The notes under the pieces: model-generated
The model's database searches: none
What the model was told of the DNA's origin: nothing
The model's input: only the letters and a program-made list of their open reading frames with translations
Origin: an uncultured Clostridia bacterium
Lineage (GTDB): Bacteria; Bacillota; Clostridia; Lachnospirales; CAMVHY01
Assembly: GCA_947167415.1 (NCBI GenBank)
Contig: CAMVHY010000035.1
Coordinates: 1-9,476 of the forward strand
Length of the DNA stretch: 9,476 nt
Reading direction: 5' to 3'
Shown here: piece after piece, positions 5,731 through 9,476 of the stretch
How the letters are laid out: every line of letters starts with the position of its first letter
Position numbering within the stretch: position 1 is the first letter of the stretch
Translations under genes and position numbers: made by a program

Positions 5731-6726
5731 ATGCGTAAACAAAAAAAATTCATACGTACGGATTTAGCAATTGAAGCGCGTGAAATGCATGACACTAATC
5801 AAATCGACGGAGTAAAAGTTATTACTCAAGATTTTCAAAATATACGAGTTACGTCTGTAAAAATTTTAAATTCGATTGGTGAAAAAAATTTAAAACGTCC
5901 TCAAGGAAATTATATAACCATCGAATGTCCGCTTTTAAATAAAAATAGTGTTGATTATCGCGAGCAAACTATAAAAATTTTGGCGGATAATCTAAAAAAA
6001 CTTGTATATAAAAAAAATAAATTTAAGCCTGAAAATATATTAATAATTGGTTTGGGAAATAAAAATATTACGGCGGATTCTCTTGGCCCAAAAACTATTT
6101 CAAAAGTTTTGGTTACGAGGCATATAAAAAATTTTGTTCCGGAAGAAATAAAAAATTTTATAAAGACGGTCAGCGCAATCTCTCCCGGAGTTTTAGGAAT
6201 AACAGGAATAGAAACTTTTGAAATATCTAAGGGGATTTGTGAAAAAATAAATCCTGATTTAGTAATAATAATTGATTCTCTCGCCGCAAGAAATATTTCT
6301 AGAATAAACTCGACAATTCAAATTGCAGACACAGGAATTGCACCGGGTGCCGGTGTAAATAATAAACGCGTTAGTTTAAATAAAAAAAATTTGGGTTGCG
6401 AAATAATTTCCGTCGGGGTACCAACAGTTATTGATGCGGCAACACTTGTAAATGATACGATGGATAAAATAATCGATGAGATGATTTTTTTCTCAAAACA
6501 AAATTTTGAACATGATTTTTTTTTAACGATGGATCGGCTTGATTCAGATGAAAAATATAATTTGATAAAAAAAATTTTAGGACCATATGAAAATAATATG
6601 TTTGTGACGCCAAAAGAAGTTGACGAAATAATCGAACGCTTATCAAATATAATTGCTAATGCGATAAATATCTGTTTGCACGAAAAAATAACTGAAGACG
6701 ATATAAATAAATTTATCTGCAGATAA
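5731..6726 (+). CDS. gpr: Spore germination protease GPR
   Basis: An aspartic-type endoprotease of peptidase family A25. It degrades small acid-soluble spore proteins during germination and is made in the forespore as a zymogen. The product is 331 residues, against 368 in B. subtilis. The N-terminal IRTDLAIEAREM block near residues 7-18 is the zymogen-processing region. The core has GLGNKNITADSLGPK with D116, SAISPGVLGITGIET, DLVIIIDSLAAR with D182, IQIADTGIAPGAGV and VGVPTVIDA. D116 and D182 are 66 residues apart, the same spacing as the proposed catalytic pair D127 and D193 of B. megaterium GPR. The usual TPD is TAD here. ATG 5731 follows AAGGCGG by 11 bases; GTG 5719 overlaps it and is less likely. 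In Bacillus gpr is followed by spoIIP, but not here. Confidence 0.95.
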   Translation: MRKQKKFIRTDLAIEAREMHDTNQIDGVKVITQDFQNIRVTSVKILNSIGEKNLKRPQGNYITIECPLLNKNSVDYREQTIKILADNLKKLVYKKNKFKPENILIIGLGNKNITADSLGPKTISKVLVTRHIKNFVPEEIKNFIKTVSAISPGVLGITGIETFEISKGICEKINPDLVIIIDSLAARNISRINSTIQIADTGIAPGAGVNNKRVSLNKKNLGCEIISVGVPTVIDAATLVNDTMDKIIDEMIFFSKQNFEHDFFLTMDRLDSDEKYNLIKKILGPYENNMFVTPKEVDEIIERLSNIIANAINICLHEKITEDDINKFICR

Positions 6727-6741
6727 TTTTTTGCCACGCCT

Positions 6742-6767
6742 AATTTTTTATAATAAAATAAAAAATT
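6742..6767 (+). terminator. Possible AT-only terminator after gpr
   Basis: A 10-bp inverted repeat (AATTTTTTAT at 6742-6751 with ATAAAAAATT at 6758-6767) has a 6-base loop, 15 bases after the gpr stop. It contains no G-C pair and is followed only by a mixed T-rich stretch, so termination would be weak. Confidence 0.3.
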
Positions 6768-6781
6768 TCTTTAATAAAGTA

Positions 6782-6811
6782 TTGACAATGTATTTTTTTG
6801 TATGTTATTAT
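6782..6811 (+). promoter_or_regulatory. Strong sigma-A type promoter for the 6887 gene
   Basis: A perfect TTGACA (6782-6787) is followed by 18 bases and TATTAT (6806-6811), one mismatch from consensus; a 17-base spacing to TTATTA is the alternative. Transcription would start near 6818, leaving a leader of about 70 bases. This is the best promoter on the AT-rich side. It suggests vegetative expression independent of gpr. Confidence 0.7.
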
Positions 6812-6886
6812 TAGAATCAATTTTGACTAATGTTCGTCGGTTGTTACGGTCGATGGATAAAAAAACTTAGGAGGGAGGTTTAATTA

Positions 6887-7687
6887 ATGGATAATTTTGG
6901 TGACGATTCTAATTTTAATGAAGATAAAGAGGAAAATTTTGACGAATCTGAAAATAAAGATGGTTGTTGTAATGGAAAAAATATTTTCGTTGCAATAACA
7001 AAAGGTGCGAGTTGTTGTTTGCTTGGTGTTGTTTTAACGGCTTCGCATTATGTTTTTGATCTTATTGCGGCGCCTGTGGGTACAATTGCGCGTACAATAG
7101 CGGGTTGTAAAAATTTATATTCAAAAACAAATCCAGAAGGTTTTTTTCAACATGTTTGGTATACTTTTAAAGTATTACCTTTGGTGATATATAATTCGGT
7201 TAAATTGCCGTTTCTTGTGGTTTATAGAGCAACGTTCGGTTTAATTGAAGATGCTGTTGGAATTATTAAACCGATGTGCTGTGTGTTTCGAGGTGATGAA
7301 ATAAAAAATAAAGTAAAGAAGAAAATACCATGCTGTGAAAATGAATTTGATTTTGACAAAGATGGTTCTAGTATAGATTTTATTGTTTGCTTTGCTTTAG
7401 CAATTGTAGAATTCGAAAGCCCGTTATTTAACAATTCGAAAGAGCATGGGAATTTTAAAAAGTTTTTTACTAAAATTTGGGACACAGTGCATGTTAAATT
7501 TGGTAAGTTTGCGGCGTGGTTACTGTTACCCAAAAAAATTTATAATAGTACATTGAGTACGGGAGTGGATGATAATAATGATGATGGTATAGGAGGAGGA
7601 GAATCGTTTCTTTTTGGTGTGGAAAAAAATGATAAATTTGATATATTTGATGACATTCTTCATCCTTTAAAAAAGCTGTCGCGTTAG
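6887..7687 (+). CDS. Unrecognised protein with Cys-Cys pairs and an internal repeat, probably membrane-associated
   Basis: I do not recognise this 266-residue protein. The N-terminus (1-26) is very acidic. The middle (about 32-135) is hydrophobic and the tail is acidic. Four Cys-Cys pairs lie at 27-28, 43-44, 131-132 and 149-150, with single Cys at 74 and 168. There are signs of internal duplication. FFQHVWYTFKV ... LPLVIYNS (86-104) resembles FFTKIWDTVHV ... LPKKIYNS (193-221), and VFDLIAAPVGTI (56-67) resembles TFGLIEDAVGII (116-127). No signal peptide is evident, since the first 30 residues are acidic; hydrophobic segments near 41-62 and 95-122 could insert in or lie on a membrane. ATG 6887 has a double Shine-Dalgarno (AGGAGGGAGG, 6869-6878), and a strong promoter lies at 6782-6811. 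The paired cysteines could bind metal, be acylated or form disulfides; none of these is shown by the sequence. Confidence 0.8.
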   Translation: MDNFGDDSNFNEDKEENFDESENKDGCCNGKNIFVAITKGASCCLLGVVLTASHYVFDLIAAPVGTIARTIAGCKNLYSKTNPEGFFQHVWYTFKVLPLVIYNSVKLPFLVVYRATFGLIEDAVGIIKPMCCVFRGDEIKNKVKKKIPCCENEFDFDKDGSSIDFIVCFALAIVEFESPLFNNSKEHGNFKKFFTKIWDTVHVKFGKFAAWLLLPKKIYNSTLSTGVDDNNDDGIGGGESFLFGVEKNDKFDIFDDILHPLKKLSR

Positions 7688-7700
7688 TGCGGTTTTTTTT
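7680..7700 (+). terminator. Possible terminator overlapping the stop of the 6887 gene
   Basis: A short stem (CGC at 7680-7682 with GCG at 7689-7691) is followed by a run of eight T (7693-7700), with A-rich sequence upstream that can extend the pairing imperfectly. The stop codon TAG (7685-7687) lies in the loop. The T run is convincing, the stem is not. Confidence 0.4.
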
Positions 7701-7836
7701 AATCTAAAATTTTTATATCTGCTCGTAAATAATTTTGGACTGATGGTAAATATTTATATCAATAAAATTTGTTTCGGCTGATTTTATTTTTATTCTGATT
7801 GGCAATATCTTCAAATATTATTATGTAAATCTATTA

Positions 7837-7845
7837 TGGTAAAAT
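7837..7845 (+). promoter_or_regulatory. Candidate extended -10 promoter for the PEGA gene
   Basis: TGGTAAAAT reads as an extended -10 (TGn followed by TAAAAT, one mismatch). It would start transcription near 7852, about 36 bases before the PEGA-protein ATG. No good -35 is present at the expected distance. The rest of 7701-7887 shows nothing else recognisable. Confidence 0.3.
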
Positions 7846-7887
7846 TTTTCCTTGATCACAAAAAATAAATTTGGCAGGGATTCAAAT

Positions 7888-9108
7888 ATGAAAAAGAATG
7901 ATTACATACTGTATAAAAATATATTTTTTTTTGTTTTGGTTATTTTGGTTGGAGTTTTATTTTTTATTTTGAGTTATGTTTTCGCCATTAATTTTTTTTC
8001 TGGTGAGATAAATAAAACTGATTTGCAAAGTGAAAGTAATATAAAAGAAAAAATTATGAGCGATGAAAAAAAAACGCCAAAAAAAAATATTTGTTTGATA
8101 AAAGAAATTGACGGCGATGAAATAAGTATTTTTAATTTACAAACTGGAATTGGGAGCACAGTAAAAATTTCTGAGATACAAAAAAAGCAATTTCAAACAG
8201 GAGATATTATTAACATATTTTTTAAAAATGGCGCCGTAGAAAAAATTGAGCCAAATAAAAATGTTTGGCAAAAAAATCGAATCAGCAATTTTAAATTTGA
8301 TTTGAAAACAAAAAAATTTATATATGAGAATGAAAGATATTATTTAAACGAAAATATATTTGTCAAAAGTAATCATGATTTAGGCAAAATTAGTCCATTA
8401 AGTTTGATAACTATCAAAGGTATTGGAAAACAAATTTTATATCTCGAGATAAATAAAGGTGCAGGAAAAATAAATTTTTTAGCGAAAGAAAAAATTATAA
8501 ATGGCATAGCAAAAATCGATTCGAAAGAAATTTTTAATTTAAATGATGTAGATACAAAAGAATTACGCGAAGGTCATCATAATATTTTTATAAGCGGCGA
8601 TAATATAGAAGATTATTCAAAAGATTTTTTTATAAAAGCGAATGAAAATCTAGATCTAAATTTGGATGAAGCAGAATTTAAAAATGGCTTATTAAAAATA
8701 AATTTAGAGCAAACTGGCTGTTTAATTTATATAGATAATCAAAAAATTGCCTTGAGCGACCCTATTTTTTTAAATTATGGCGAACATGAATTAAAAATTA
8801 CAAAACAAGGCTTTGAGGACTATGTAAATAAAATTATGATTGACTCACAAACTCATGAAATTAATATATCTTTGACAAAAAAAATAGATTTGGGCAAATT
8901 AATAATAACGACGGAACCAAATGATGCTGAAATTTATTTAGATGATACTTATATTGGAAAAGGTTCCGCAGAAATAAATGTTGAATATGGAAAACATATT
9001 GTTTCTGCACAAAAAGAAAATTATCAGGAAATAAAATTGCCGTTAGAAATAAATAAAGCAACAAGTAATTATAAAATCACGCTCGAACCAAATTTTCAAC
9101 AAAATTAA
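7888..9108 (+). CDS. Membrane-anchored PEGA-domain protein
   Basis: The product is 406 residues. One N-terminal transmembrane segment (about 11-36) follows a short Lys-containing head, predicting a single-pass protein with its bulk outside the membrane. Residues 40-200 are a Lys/Asn-rich beta-type region without a family I can name. Two PEGA-type beta repeats follow: about 267-330 (IYIDNQKI, then YGEHELKITKQGFEDY) and about 336-402 (TTEPNDAEIYLDDTYIGKG, then YGKHIVSAQKENYQE). A degenerate third (about 205-262, with EGHHNIFIS) precedes them. PEGA domains are small surface-associated beta modules often found in envelope proteins; their ligand is generally unknown. ATG 7888 has AGGGA seven bases upstream. 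An in-frame TTG at 7852 has no ribosome binding site. It follows the Cys-pair gene on the same strand after 200 bases, probably with its own promoter. It could act in the cell envelope or spore coat. Confidence 0.85.
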   Translation: MKKNDYILYKNIFFFVLVILVGVLFFILSYVFAINFFSGEINKTDLQSESNIKEKIMSDEKKTPKKNICLIKEIDGDEISIFNLQTGIGSTVKISEIQKKQFQTGDIINIFFKNGAVEKIEPNKNVWQKNRISNFKFDLKTKKFIYENERYYLNENIFVKSNHDLGKISPLSLITIKGIGKQILYLEINKGAGKINFLAKEKIINGIAKIDSKEIFNLNDVDTKELREGHHNIFISGDNIEDYSKDFFIKANENLDLNLDEAEFKNGLLKINLEQTGCLIYIDNQKIALSDPIFLNYGEHELKITKQGFEDYVNKIMIDSQTHEINISLTKKIDLGKLIITTEPNDAEIYLDDTYIGKGSAEINVEYGKHIVSAQKENYQEIKLPLEINKATSNYKITLEPNFQQN

Positions 9109-9245
9109 ATTTATGTACAAAAAAGCCGGGGTAAATCAGGTTCTTATTTTACTTTTTATATTTAGCAAGTAAATCATTAAAACACATTAAATTAAGCAAT
9201 ACAAAAAAATAATGAGATATACGAAAATATTTATAAAACAATTAG

Positions 9246-9476
9246 ATAGCGTTCACATAAAATAAAAATAGATTGAACAAAAAGGAAAGTGATAAGATAG
9301 AAATATGAAACTGACAAAAACACAATATAAAAAGCTAGAGGGATTAATGCCGATAGTGAGAAAAGTGGCGAAGATATCAAACTACTAATTTATGTGTGTG
9401 ATGCTTTACATAGTAGAGAATGGTTGCAAATGGAGGACATTACCAAAAAAATATGGAAACTAGCACACAATTTATA
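9246..9476 (+). mobile_element. IS5-like element, left part (runs off the window)
   Basis: The left end reads ATAGCGTTCACATAAAAT, matching both ends of the element at 5155-5498. TTAG (9242-9245) just before it fits a YTAR target. About 200 bases align with the short element before the window ends. The right end is not visible, so it cannot be said whether this copy is full length. Bases 9109-9241, between the PEGA gene and this element, show no gene. Confidence 0.75.
9305..9476 (+). pseudogene. IS5-family transposase, 5' part with two nonsense codons
   Basis: ATG 9305 opens a frame that reads MKLTKTQYKKLEGLMPIVRK and continues VAKISNY. Codon 28 is TAA (9386-9388), where the sister copy at 5214 has AAA. 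It then reads FMCVMLYIVENGCKWRTLPK and KYGN, and codon 53 is TAG (9461-9463), where the sister copy has TGG. The NGCKWR-x-LPK and KYGNW-HTIY motifs are typical of the N-terminal domain of IS5-group transposases. There is no frameshift in the visible part, so inactivation is by point mutations only. The catalytic region lies beyond the window. Confidence 0.82.

Noticed and set aside
6318..6737. Minus-strand 139-codon frame inside gpr
   Set aside because: It lies opposite the conserved GPR catalytic region and has no independent coding support.

Overview
The window looks like a join of two unrelated genomes. Bases 1 to about 849 are GC-rich, with codons ending mostly in G or C. They hold a complete inorganic pyrophosphatase gene (ppa) with its own promoter and terminator, and the last 32 codons of a convergent gene resembling spoIIP. 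Both fit a GC-rich endospore-forming Clostridia-like bacterium. From about base 845-850 to the end the DNA is very AT-rich. It opens in the middle of topA, so spoIIP and topA are both cut at the same point. The simplest reading is a metagenomic or library chimera. The two sides should be interpreted separately.

The AT-rich side is chromosomal DNA of a low-GC endospore-forming Firmicute. The evidence is codY directly after topA (a neighbourhood I recall from Clostridia) and gpr, the spore germination protease. The exact lineage cannot be named from this sequence.

Layout of the AT-rich side: the topA 3' end (845-1402, +), codY (1516-2274, +) with a good intrinsic terminator, then the ferrous-iron uptake pair feoA-feoB on the minus strand (feoA 4671-4886, feoB 2828-4651). 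The last 391 bp of the feoB region is duplicated in tandem just past its stop codon, leaving an orphan C-terminal membrane fragment. Upstream of feoA is an insertion-sequence graveyard (about 5007-5502): an inverted internal fragment of an IS5-type transposase, and a 344-bp internally deleted IS5-like element with terminal inverted repeats and a CTAA target duplication. Then come gpr (5731-6726, +), an unrecognised 266-residue protein rich in Cys-Cys pairs behind a strong promoter and strong ribosome binding site (6887-7687, +), and a membrane-anchored PEGA-domain protein (7888-9108, +). The window ends inside a second, longer copy of the same IS5-like element, whose transposase frame is broken by two nonsense codons (from 9246).

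Functionally, the AT-rich genes cover nutrient-responsive regulation (CodY), Fe(II) import (FeoAB), spore germination (GPR) and two envelope-type proteins of unknown role. No tRNA, rRNA or CRISPR array was seen. The least explained gene is the Cys-pair protein at 6887-7687. The most interesting DNA structures are the tandem feoB 3' duplication and the miniature IS5-like element.
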